A DNA stretch of 64,000 nucleotides. Source: Phycisphaerae bacterium RAS1. Lineage in GTDB: Bacteria > Planctomycetota > Phycisphaerae > UBA1845 > Fen-1342. A model generated the notes under the pieces. That model did no database searches, was not told the origin of the DNA, and saw nothing but the letters and a program-made list of their open reading frames with translations. This document shows positions 24,535-31,972 of the stretch, piece by piece (position 1 is the first letter of the stretch; each line of letters begins with the position of its first letter). The stretch spans positions 1,426,001-1,490,000 of the forward strand of contig SMLU01000001.1 in the NCBI GenBank assembly GCA_007859745.1. Reading direction: 5' to 3'. Both the position numbers and the translations under genes were made by a program.

Positions 24535-24873
24535 CTAGTGCGGCACCGGGCAGCGGGGCGCTGGCGCGGGCGTCTGCTCTGCGCCCGGCGCGCGGTCGTA
24601 TATCTCGTGCGTGGGGCGCGACGCCAGTATCTTCGATTTTCCCCAGTCGGTAACGGCCTTGAACTGCGCCGAGCCGGTGAATGCGTCGAACGCGGGGCGC
24701 GACGACCACTCAGACAGGATCATGTACGACGACGCCTGGGCTACGTCGCGGTACAGGCGCGTGCGGACATGCCCGTCGGTCCGGCCCATGATCTCGAGCA
24801 CTTTTGCAAAGACCGCCTCAAACTCCGTGGTTTTGTCGGCGATCACTTCGTAGTTCATGCCAACCGTCACCAT
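24535..24873 (-). CDS. Antibiotic biosynthesis monooxygenase (ABM) domain protein
   Basis: 112 residues. The ATG at 24873 follows a strong GGAGGTGA site. A small ferredoxin-like ABM fold is indicated by VGMNYEVIADKTTEFEAVFA, HVRTRLYRDVAQASSYMILSE and FDAFTGSAQFKAVTDWG. Members include heme-degrading and quinol monooxygenases as well as many of unknown substrate. The Pro/Ala-rich tail (about residues 95-112) is additional to the domain. Confidence 0.82.
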   Translation of the reverse strand: MVTVGMNYEVIADKTTEFEAVFAKVLEIMGRTDGHVRTRLYRDVAQASSYMILSEWSSRPAFDAFTGSAQFKAVTDWGKSKILASRPTHEIYDRAPGAEQTPAPAPRCPVPH

Positions 24874-24929
24874 GCCATTCACCTCCGTCGGAGCGCGACC
24901 GTCAGGGAGCGGTCTTGAGCTTTGGACAA

Positions 24930-25859
24930 TCACATCGCCGCCGACATCGCCAGTTCCTCCGCGATGCCCTCGGCGATGAGCGCATACACGCGGCTCGGAA
25001 TCACATCGACGCGCAGATGGCCGGCCAGCTCGGTCACGTCGGCCTCGATGTGCCTCAACACCGAGGACAGCGCCGACAGCGGCAGTCCGGCCTTGCCCGC
25101 GGCCCACGTGCACACGCCGCGGACGGCGGGCTTGTTCGACGACTCGCACAGCAGCCGCGCCAGCTCGGACGCGCCGTTGAGGATTCCCGCGGTGCGCGTC
25201 ACGGGAGCCGGCGTTTCCGGCAGCGCTTCGGAGTGATGATAGCGGACGGCGGTGACGATCTCGGGCGGGAGCCCCCATTTTTCCAGAGCCCAGGCGCTGA
25301 CCTCGGGGTGGGCCAGGCCGACGCTGTCGAGCTCCGTGTTCACCAGGTCTTCCGCGCGCCGCGGCGCGTAGCACTCGGCCGCCGGGTGATACGCCGGCGG
25401 CATCGCGCGCGCCAGAATCACGACTCCCACGTCGCACAGCAGCCCGGCCATGAAGGCCGCGTCGCGCTGCACGCCGGTGATCTGCTCGGCGAAGCGCGCC
25501 GCCAGCACGCCGGTCGCCAACGACCGGCGCCAGTAGTAGCTGGTGTCGATTTCACAGTGCCGACCGGTGTTGACCTGGTCGATCATGCTGCGGCCGATGA
25601 CCATCGTTCGAACACGGCGAATGCCGAGCCGCACCAGCGCGTCGTCGATGCTCGCGAGTTTCCGGCCGCCGCCCAGCAGCACGGAATTGGCCAGCCGCAG
25701 GATGTCGCTGACGACTCCGGCGTCGCTGGACAGCAGTCGCACGACATCGGACTGCTTGTAGTCCGGGTCGCGCGTGACCTGGAGCAGGCGGGCGACGATC
25801 TGGGGCGGCGAGGGAATCGTTCCCGACGATTCGATCTGCTTGATGATTTCCGGATTCAC
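24930..25859 (-). CDS. HDOD-domain protein
   Basis: 309 residues. The N-terminal half is an HDOD domain (IPSPPQIVARLLQVTRDPDY, LLSSDAGVVSDILRLANSV, ASIDDALVRLGIRRVRTMV, GLLCDVGVVILA). It is a degenerate HD fold used in sensory and cyclic-dinucleotide signalling. It is divergent from cheW, and a shared control region of about 290 bases lies between them. A role in motility signalling is inferred from context only. Confidence 0.88.
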   Translation of the reverse strand: MNPEIIKQIESSGTIPSPPQIVARLLQVTRDPDYKQSDVVRLLSSDAGVVSDILRLANSVLLGGGRKLASIDDALVRLGIRRVRTMVIGRSMIDQVNTGRHCEIDTSYYWRRSLATGVLAARFAEQITGVQRDAAFMAGLLCDVGVVILARAMPPAYHPAAECYAPRRAEDLVNTELDSVGLAHPEVSAWALEKWGLPPEIVTAVRYHHSEALPETPAPVTRTAGILNGASELARLLCESSNKPAVRGVCTWAAGKAGLPLSALSSVLRHIEADVTELAGHLRVDVIPSRVYALIAEGIAEELAMSAAM

Positions 25860-26151
25860 GCCCGTGGCTCCTGGATTGGGCGGCTGCGTCCGTTGTCAGA
25901 CGTTATCGGCACGCCTGGGCCGGCCCGCATCACGCCGTCGCTGCGAGCGCGCCATGGAGGACGCGCAAGAGACGGGGGCAGGGTTCTACCCGCATGGTGT
26001 AACAACAGAATTCATCGGACGCTCAAGCCGGCGAGTACACGAAGCGATACAACAGATGGTCCTTCCTGCTCGCAGACGCACCCTGCGCGGCATGCGCCAA
26101 ACGTCCGGCGGCGGCATGTCCCGCGCGTTGCGGCGGCGCCAGAGGAACGGC

Positions 26152-26691
26152 ATGAGCACGCTGGCGACTCCCCCACGGCCGGCAACGGCGCCCGCGGCAA
26201 CGGCCGCCGCCGTCGGCGCGTCAAACGTGACGAGAGCCTCGCTCGCAGGCATCCTGCAGATCGTGAGCTTCCGCCTTGCGACTGAGGAATACGGCGTCGA
26301 CATCCTGCGCGCTCGTGAGATCATCAAGCTGGGACAGATCACGCCCATGCCTGAGACGCCGGTTTTCATCTGCGGGCTGATGAACGTGCGCGGGCAGGTG
26401 ATTCCGATCGTGGACCTGCGGCGGCGCATCGGCCTGCCGGCGAAGGACGCGGACGAGCAAACGCGCATCATCGTGGTCGACGTGGCGGGCAAGACAATCG
26501 GCATGGTGGTGGACGCGGTGACGGACGTGCTGCGGATCGGCGCCGGCCAGATCGAGCCGCCGTTGTTGAGCCCGGCCGGGATCGAGCACGACTGCCTGCG
26601 CGGGCTGGTACGCCTCGGAAACAGACGGCTGATGCTGCTGGACGTCGATGGCGTCCTGACGTGTGAATTGGCGACAGGCTCGAGGCCATGA
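26152..26691 (+). CDS. cheW: CheW chemotaxis coupling protein
   Basis: 179 residues from ATG at 26152, preceded by AGAGGAA. An Ala/Pro-rich head of about 30 residues is followed by the CheW SH3-like domain ([60 protein letters not shown]). It bridges receptors and CheA and is first of three co-directional genes with an MCP and cheA. Confidence 0.92.
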   Translation: MSTLATPPRPATAPAATAAAVGASNVTRASLAGILQIVSFRLATEEYGVDILRAREIIKLGQITPMPETPVFICGLMNVRGQVIPIVDLRRRIGLPAKDADEQTRIIVVDVAGKTIGMVVDAVTDVLRIGAGQIEPPLLSPAGIEHDCLRGLVRLGNRRLMLLDVDGVLTCELATGSRP

Positions 26692-26701
26692 GGACCGGGT
26701 G

Positions 26702-27268
26702 ATGAAAGGCAACGAACGACACCTTGCGGATACGCACCGGGTGGGAGCCATTTTGAACGACGCGGAGCCGGGCGCCGTGGGAGCGGAACGGCGGACGCGC
26801 AACCCGCTGCGGGAAGTGGCCGAGGCGGTCCACACAGCCACGGCCGAGGTCACGCGTTGCGCCGAAGAGGGCGGCGCTGCCGTCGAGAGAAGCATCGCGG
26901 CCATGAAGCTGATCGACGCGTTGGGTGAGCAGATGAGCGAGATCATCGGCGACGTCGGCGAGATCGCCAGCCAGACGAACTTGCTGGCCCTGAACGCGGC
27001 CATCGAGGCCGCCCGCGCCGGCGAGCACGGGCTGGGATTCGCCGTCGTCGCGGACGAGGTCCGCAAACTTGCGCAGCGGAACAGCCAGGCAGCCCGGGAA
27101 ATCACGCGCCTGATCAAGGCGAGCACCGGGTGCGCCAGGGAAAGCGCAGCGTTTTCCGAGCAGACCGGCCAGGCGCTCCACGAGGTCGTCCAGCGGATCG
27201 GAGCGGCGGCGAAGGGCATCGCCGAAATCGCGGGCGTCGCGCCCGCCCGTCCCGCGGAGCAGCGCTGA
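26702..27268 (+). CDS. Short soluble methyl-accepting chemotaxis signalling protein
   Basis: 188 residues from ATG 26702, just after a GAGGA site and the cheW stop. The hairpin tip of the MCP signalling domain is well conserved ([35 protein letters not shown]). There is no membrane segment, HAMP or sensory domain and only a short helical arm on each side of the tip. It may therefore be a minimal cytoplasmic receptor or an adaptor that docks CheW/CheA. The tip and operon position argue for function rather than decay. Confidence 0.85.
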   Translation: MKGNERHLADTHRVGAILNDAEPGAVGAERRTRNPLREVAEAVHTATAEVTRCAEEGGAAVERSIAAMKLIDALGEQMSEIIGDVGEIASQTNLLALNAAIEAARAGEHGLGFAVVADEVRKLAQRNSQAAREITRLIKASTGCARESAAFSEQTGQALHEVVQRIGAAAKGIAEIAGVAPARPAEQR

Positions 27269-27324
27269 TTTCTCCCGGCGTTCTCTTGACGAGCCGCCCA
27301 CGGCGGGATGCGCGGTCCAACGAC

Positions 27325-29634
27325 ATGAGCGAGAGCATCGAAGTCACGCCCGACCTGCTGGCCGGATTCCTCGACGAGGCGCCGGACTATCTTGGCGCCC
27401 TGGAGGAGGGTTTGCTGGCGTTCGAGGCCCGGGCGGGCGGCGGCGCGATCGCACTGCGCGACGAGGCCGACCACGAGCGGTTGAACGCGGTCTTCCGTGC
27501 GGCACACAGCCTGAAGGGCATCGCCGCCTCGCTCGGCTTCAAGCGCATCCGCGATCTCACGCACGTGATGGAATCGCTTTTTGAACAGCTCCGCGCGGGC
27601 AAGCGCGCGCCTTGCGGAAGCGAGGTCGAGGCGCTCTTCGCCGCGCTGGATACGTTGCGCGAGCTGATTGCCGAGTTGTCCGAGCCGCGCGATGCGCAGG
27701 TCTCAATCGATGACGCGCTGTCGGCGCTGAATGCAATTCTCACCACGACCCCGTCAACGCAGGACGCGACCGCCGCGGCGGACCGAGGTCGAGCGACTTC
27801 GGAACCCAGCCAGCCGCCGCCACAGGCCGAACGGCGCGGCCGGGCGATGACCGTTTGCGTGCGTTTCAAGGACCGGTTCGACGCGGCGATTGAGGCCTGC
27901 ATCCTGCACAACCGCCTGAACGACATCGGCGAGCTGGTCGGGAGTGAGCCGGACGTGAGTACGCTCGACGGCGAGGCCAGGGTTGAGCGAGTCGTGTTTC
28001 GCGTGATCACCGAGCACACCCCGGAAGAGGTGGAGGCGATCGTACGTCTCTATTCGGTTGAATCCGTGACCGTGACTCCGCCGGACGCCGTCCCGTCCGG
28101 GCAGGCGGTGATCGAGGCATCGCGCGAGTCGAACGCGACACCGCCCGCCGCCTCCACCCTCGGTTCGCCAGCCGGATTCGTTTCCGATCCGCCTCCCGTC
28201 GCGGGATCGGGCGAAGAGGGCGCGCCGCGCGCCGGCGAGACCATCCGCGTCGACCTGGAGCGGCTGGACGAGCTCATGAACCTGAGCGGCGAGCTGGTGA
28301 TCAACCAGGCCAAGGTTGACGACGTCTCGCGGCGGCTGGCCGAGCTCTCCGCGCATTCGAACATGAACCGTCTCGCGGAAGACCTGGCCGGGCGGCTGGC
28401 TAAGCTGCGCGAGCTGGTCCGCGAGCTGAGCCAGCCGGGCGACCACGGCCGCGTGATTACGGAAATGTCGAATGTGACGCTGCACTTTGCGGCCGACGTC
28501 GAAGAGGTGAAGCGGCTGGTGAAGCGCGTGCATGCCTCGCGCTCCGTCTTGAACGACCTGTCGGAGGCGGTGCACAGCCTCAACCGCATCAGCGCGGGCC
28601 TCCAGAAGCGCATCATGCAGACCCGCATGGTCGCGATCGGCCCACTCCTCCAGCGCTTCCGCCGCGTGCTGCGCGATATCGGCAAGTCCGCCGGAAAAAA
28701 GGTGGACGTGGTTCTGCACGGCGAAGCGACCGAGCTGGACAAGCGGCTGATTGACGAGCTGGTCGATCCGCTGACGCACATCGTGCGAAACAGCGTCGAC
28801 CACGGCCTGGAGAAACCGGCCGACCGCGGCCTCGCCGGAAAGGCCGAGACCGGGCACGTGACGCTGAACGCGCACCGTGATGGGCGGCACATCTGCATCG
28901 AAGTCCGCGATGACGGCCGAGGCATCGACGTCGACGCGATCAAGCGGAAGATCGTCCAGCGCGCGCTGGCCTCGCCGCAGCACGTTGAGCAGATGAGCGA
29001 CCACGAGGCGATCCAGTACGCGTTCAAGCCGGGCGTTTCCACCGCCGAGCAGGTGACCGACCTCTCCGGCCGCGGCATGGGCATGGACATCGTTCGCACT
29101 CGGGTCGAGAGCATGAGCGGCGCGGTGGATGTGCAGTCGACGCCCGGCCAGGGGACGGTCGTCACGATCCGCCTGCCGCTGACGCTGGCGATCGTCAGTG
29201 CGTTGATGGTGCGCGTGGGCAAGTGCACGTACGGGCTGCCGCTGGAGTCGGTGATCGAGGTCATCACCGTGCCGCGCGCCGGCGTGCAGCACATTGAGGG
29301 CCGGCCGGTGGTTCGCGTCCGCGGCCGCGTTGTTCCGCTGGCGCTTTTGGAATGGGCATTCACGATGAACCACGCGGAGCAGCGCACGCGCAGCCGCGAC
29401 GAGGCGGATTACACGGTGGTCGTACTGGCCAGCGGACTCGAAATGATTGGGCTGGTGGTGGACGAGGCGATCGGCCCCGAAGAACTTGTGATCAAGGACA
29501 TCGCCGCGAACTTCCGCCACGTGAACGGCATCGCCGGCGCGTCGATCATGAGCGATGGAACGGTGTCGCTGATCCTCGATGTGGCCGAACTGGCGACGGC
29601 GTTCGCCGGCGGCGGGGCGACGGACCTGTCATGA
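27325..29634 (+). CDS. cheA: Chemotaxis histidine kinase CheA
   Basis: 769 residues. HPt domain 1-110 with His61 in FRAAHSLKGIAASLG; a P2-like segment about 175-255; a dimerisation domain LDELMNLSGELVINQ; an ATPase domain with N box DPLTHIVRNSVDHGLE, G1 VRDDGRGIDVDAI and G2 GRGMGMDIVRTRVESM. The C-terminal CheW-like regulatory domain contains VRVGKCTYGLPLESVIEVIT. Complete and full length. It phosphorylates a CheY, possibly the one at 22146. Confidence 0.95.
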   Translation: MSESIEVTPDLLAGFLDEAPDYLGALEEGLLAFEARAGGGAIALRDEADHERLNAVFRAAHSLKGIAASLGFKRIRDLTHVMESLFEQLRAGKRAPCGSEVEALFAALDTLRELIAELSEPRDAQVSIDDALSALNAILTTTPSTQDATAAADRGRATSEPSQPPPQAERRGRAMTVCVRFKDRFDAAIEACILHNRLNDIGELVGSEPDVSTLDGEARVERVVFRVITEHTPEEVEAIVRLYSVESVTVTPPDAVPSGQAVIEASRESNATPPAASTLGSPAGFVSDPPPVAGSGEEGAPRAGETIRVDLERLDELMNLSGELVINQAKVDDVSRRLAELSAHSNMNRLAEDLAGRLAKLRELVRELSQPGDHGRVITEMSNVTLHFAADVEEVKRLVKRVHASRSVLNDLSEAVHSLNRISAGLQKRIMQTRMVAIGPLLQRFRRVLRDIGKSAGKKVDVVLHGEATELDKRLIDELVDPLTHIVRNSVDHGLEKPADRGLAGKAETGHVTLNAHRDGRHICIEVRDDGRGIDVDAIKRKIVQRALASPQHVEQMSDHEAIQYAFKPGVSTAEQVTDLSGRGMGMDIVRTRVESMSGAVDVQSTPGQGTVVTIRLPLTLAIVSALMVRVGKCTYGLPLESVIEVITVPRAGVQHIEGRPVVRVRGRVVPLALLEWAFTMNHAEQRTRSRDEADYTVVVLASGLEMIGLVVDEAIGPEELVIKDIAANFRHVNGIAGASIMSDGTVSLILDVAELATAFAGGGATDLS

Positions 29635-29644
29635 GGCGCGCGCG

Positions 29645-30064
29645 TCACTCTCCGACAAGCTGAACTACGACCTCTCGGCTGCGCGGCCGCGTGTCGAAGT
29701 CGATCAGGACGATCTGCTGCCAGGTCCCCAGCGTCAGCCGCCCGCCTTCGATCGGCACGACGACGGATGGGCCCAGGAGCGAGGCGCGGACGTGCGCGTG
29801 GCCGTTGTCGTCGTTCCAGGTCTCTTCGTGCTTGTAGTACTGACCCGCGGGCGCGATGCGCTCGAAGAACGCGCGCAGGTCGTGCGTCATCAGGCCCGGC
29901 TCCGCCTCGGTGGTCGTGATCGATGCGGTCGAACCGACGACGAAGACGCACGCGATGCCCTCGCGAACGCCCGATTGCAGAGCGGCCTGCTGCACGCGCG
30001 GCGTGATGTCGATGACGTCACAATCGCCGCGGGTCGAAATCGAGAGCTGTCGCGTCACGACCAC
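29645..30064 (-). CDS. YjbQ family protein (UPF0047, secondary thiamine-phosphate synthase type)
   Basis: 139 residues, the family's normal length, from GTG at 30064. Family stretches: GIACVFVVGSTASITTTE, EPGLMTHDLRAFFERIAP, NDDNGHAHVRASLLGPSVVV, RLTLGTWQQIVLIDFD. The family was assigned weak thiamine phosphate synthase activity; the true role is unsettled. It starts 8 bases after the glycosyltransferase stop, and its stop lies 10 bases from the convergent cheA stop. Confidence 0.85.
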   Translation of the reverse strand: MVVTRQLSISTRGDCDVIDITPRVQQAALQSGVREGIACVFVVGSTASITTTEAEPGLMTHDLRAFFERIAPAGQYYKHEETWNDDNGHAHVRASLLGPSVVVPIEGGRLTLGTWQQIVLIDFDTRPRSREVVVQLVGE

Positions 30065-30071
30065 GGGTGGC

Positions 30072-31604
30072 CTATCCCGCCGCGGGAGATGCGCTGCGCC
30101 CGGCGCGCCAGTGCGTCGCCAGCGTCTGCCATGCGATGTAGAAATAGCCGGAGATGAAGATCGCGACGAACGGCAGGGCGGCGGAGATGCGCTCGACCCA
30201 CTTGGGGTGAAGGAACATCGGCAGCACCCAGGCCAGCAGATAGACGCCCATGAACAGCTCGGCCCAGACCTGCCAGCCGTGCTTGCCGCGGAAGGCGCCC
30301 GCGCGCCGTTTCCACTCGCCGGATTTTCCTGCTGCGTCGCCGAACTTGGGCGTGCGGACGAACTCGCCGGTGCCGCCGAAGAAGCCCTCCAGCGCGGCAA
30401 TGGCGTTGTTGAAGGCGATGCCGATGCCGACGGCCATCAGGGCCGGCAGAAAGCGAATGGAGTCGTACCAGCTCTTGAGCTGCTCGCGCTGGCTGTAAAC
30501 GTAGAACGCGATCGCGGAGCCGAAGCCGACCACGAACAGAAACGCCTCGAAGAGCCACTGCCAGACGCTGGTCGGGCCGCTGAGGATCAGCTTGGCCCAC
30601 AGCGCCGGCCCCAGCAGCAGCGACAGCAGCACCATGAGCACGTAAACGACGCCGCTGGTGAGATGAAAGACCGCCTCGACCTTGACGCGCCAATCCGCCG
30701 CGGACGCCAGTACGCGCGGCAGAAGCTTGACGCAGGTCTGTGCGCCGCCTTTCGTCCAGCGGTGTTGTTGAGCCTTGAACGCGTTCATTTCCGGCGGCAA
30801 CTCGGCCGGCGAGGTCAGGTCGGGCAGGAAGACGAACTTCCATCCGCGAAGCTGGGCGCGGTAAGACAGATCGAGGTCTTCAGTCAGGGTGTCGTGTTGC
30901 CAGCCGCCCGCGTCTTCAATGGCGCTGCGGCGCCAGACGCCGGCGGTCCCATTGAAGCTCATGTAGCGGCCGCTGCGATTGCGGGCGGTGTGCTCGATCA
31001 TGAAGTGGCCGTCGAGCAGAATGGCCTGAGCGTTGGTCAGCACGGACGCATTGCGGTTCAGATGGTCCCAGCGCGACTGCACCATCCCGACGCGCTGGTC
31101 GCTGAAATAGTGAATCGTGCGCCGGAGAATGTCCGCCGGCGGAACGAAATCGGCGTCGAAGATCACCACAAATTCGCCCGCTGCCTGCTGCAGACCGGCC
31201 GCCAGCGCGCCCGCCTTGTAGCCGGTTCGATCCGAGCGATGCAGGTAGGAGACGTTATGGCCGGCGGCCCGCATGCGTTCGACGGCCTGCTGCGCGAGTT
31301 GGCGCGTTTCGTCGGTCGAGTCGTCGAGCACCTGAATGTCGAGCAGGTCGCGCGGATAGTCGATGCGGCAGGCCTGCTCGATGATGCGCTCCGCGACGTA
31401 GCGCTCATTGAACATGGGCAACTGGACGGTGACGCGCGGCAGCGACTCAAAGGCCCCTGCCGGCTGCGGCGCCTGCCGCCGAACGCGCAGGTAAGTCAGG
31501 ACCAGGAAATATCGGTGCAGGCCGTAGACGCAGAGGATGGCCAGAATGGAGAAATACGCCAGGACTGCGGCCCAGCAGAGCGTCTCGGCGTCCGGTAACA
31601 GCAT
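30072..31604 (-). CDS. Membrane glycosyltransferase family 2, cellulose-synthase-like
   Basis: 510 residues. An N-terminal membrane segment is followed by a cytosolic GT2 domain with the processive motifs: VQLPMFNERYVAE, QVLDDSTDET, VVIFDADFVPP, LTEDLDLSYRAQLRG and QQHRW. Four or so C-terminal membrane segments follow. It likely makes or extends a polysaccharide or glycolipid at the inner membrane. The ATG at 31604 is used; two in-frame GTG codons lie 3 and 2 codons upstream. A short inverted repeat overlaps the leader. Confidence 0.88.
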   Translation of the reverse strand: MLLPDAETLCWAAVLAYFSILAILCVYGLHRYFLVLTYLRVRRQAPQPAGAFESLPRVTVQLPMFNERYVAERIIEQACRIDYPRDLLDIQVLDDSTDETRQLAQQAVERMRAAGHNVSYLHRSDRTGYKAGALAAGLQQAAGEFVVIFDADFVPPADILRRTIHYFSDQRVGMVQSRWDHLNRNASVLTNAQAILLDGHFMIEHTARNRSGRYMSFNGTAGVWRRSAIEDAGGWQHDTLTEDLDLSYRAQLRGWKFVFLPDLTSPAELPPEMNAFKAQQHRWTKGGAQTCVKLLPRVLASAADWRVKVEAVFHLTSGVVYVLMVLLSLLLGPALWAKLILSGPTSVWQWLFEAFLFVVGFGSAIAFYVYSQREQLKSWYDSIRFLPALMAVGIGIAFNNAIAALEGFFGGTGEFVRTPKFGDAAGKSGEWKRRAGAFRGKHGWQVWAELFMGVYLLAWVLPMFLHPKWVERISAALPFVAIFISGYFYIAWQTLATHWRAGRSASPAAG

Positions 31605-31606
31605 GC

Positions 31607-31621
31607 CCACCACCGTGGTGG
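31607..31621. promoter_or_regulatory. Short inverted repeat at the glycosyltransferase start
   Basis: CCACCAC-C-GTGGTGG, 7-base arms with one central base, immediately upstream of ATG 31604 where the ribosome would bind. It could be an operator or an RNA hairpin masking the start; no ribosome site is otherwise evident. Confidence 0.35.
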
Positions 31622-31726
31622 CAACTCCACCGCCCCTGACCGCGAACCTCTACCTTAGTTCGATACCGCGCATCGTGTCAAACGACGCCGGCGTCGCAGG
31701 AGTCGACCCGTCGGCGGTGTCGACCA

Positions 31727-31751
31727 GAGACCGGCCGCAGGCCGGTCCTCC
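31727..31751. repeat. Family C palindrome
   Basis: GAGACCGGCCGCAGGCCGGTC followed by CTCC; the same unit as in pfaA and tsaB. Confidence 0.7.
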
Positions 31752-31862
31752 AAACTCAGACAAGAGATTCTAGTAATAACCGCGACTCCACGCCATGCCG
31801 CGGTCCCCTGTGGTGGCGTCGGGTTGTGACCCGAGGCTCAGGCAGGCTCGGCGGGCGTATCT

Positions 31863-31914
31863 GTCCGAACCCGCCGCGCCAAGCGGCGGGTCGACGTCCC
31901 CGGCGCGCGTGGGC
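31863..31914. repeat. Half copy of palindromic repeat family B
   Basis: The left arm (TCCGAACCCGCCGCGCCAAG and the following CGGCGGG) is followed by part of the centre; the right arm is missing. Probably a decayed or recombined element. Confidence 0.75.
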
Positions 31915-31972
31915 CAATTGTCTGCCGGCAGACCGGTCGGAGGCTGATCCCGGATTATGATCTGCCGCACCG

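Larger units (their letters stand above)
31614..31972. other. Intergenic region with two repeat fragments
   Basis: About 360 bases between divergent genes. It carries a family C hairpin (31727-31751), a half family B element (31863-31914) and a degraded family C arm near 31929-31952. I see no gene in it. Promoters for both flanking genes must lie here but are not recognisable. Confidence 0.65.
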
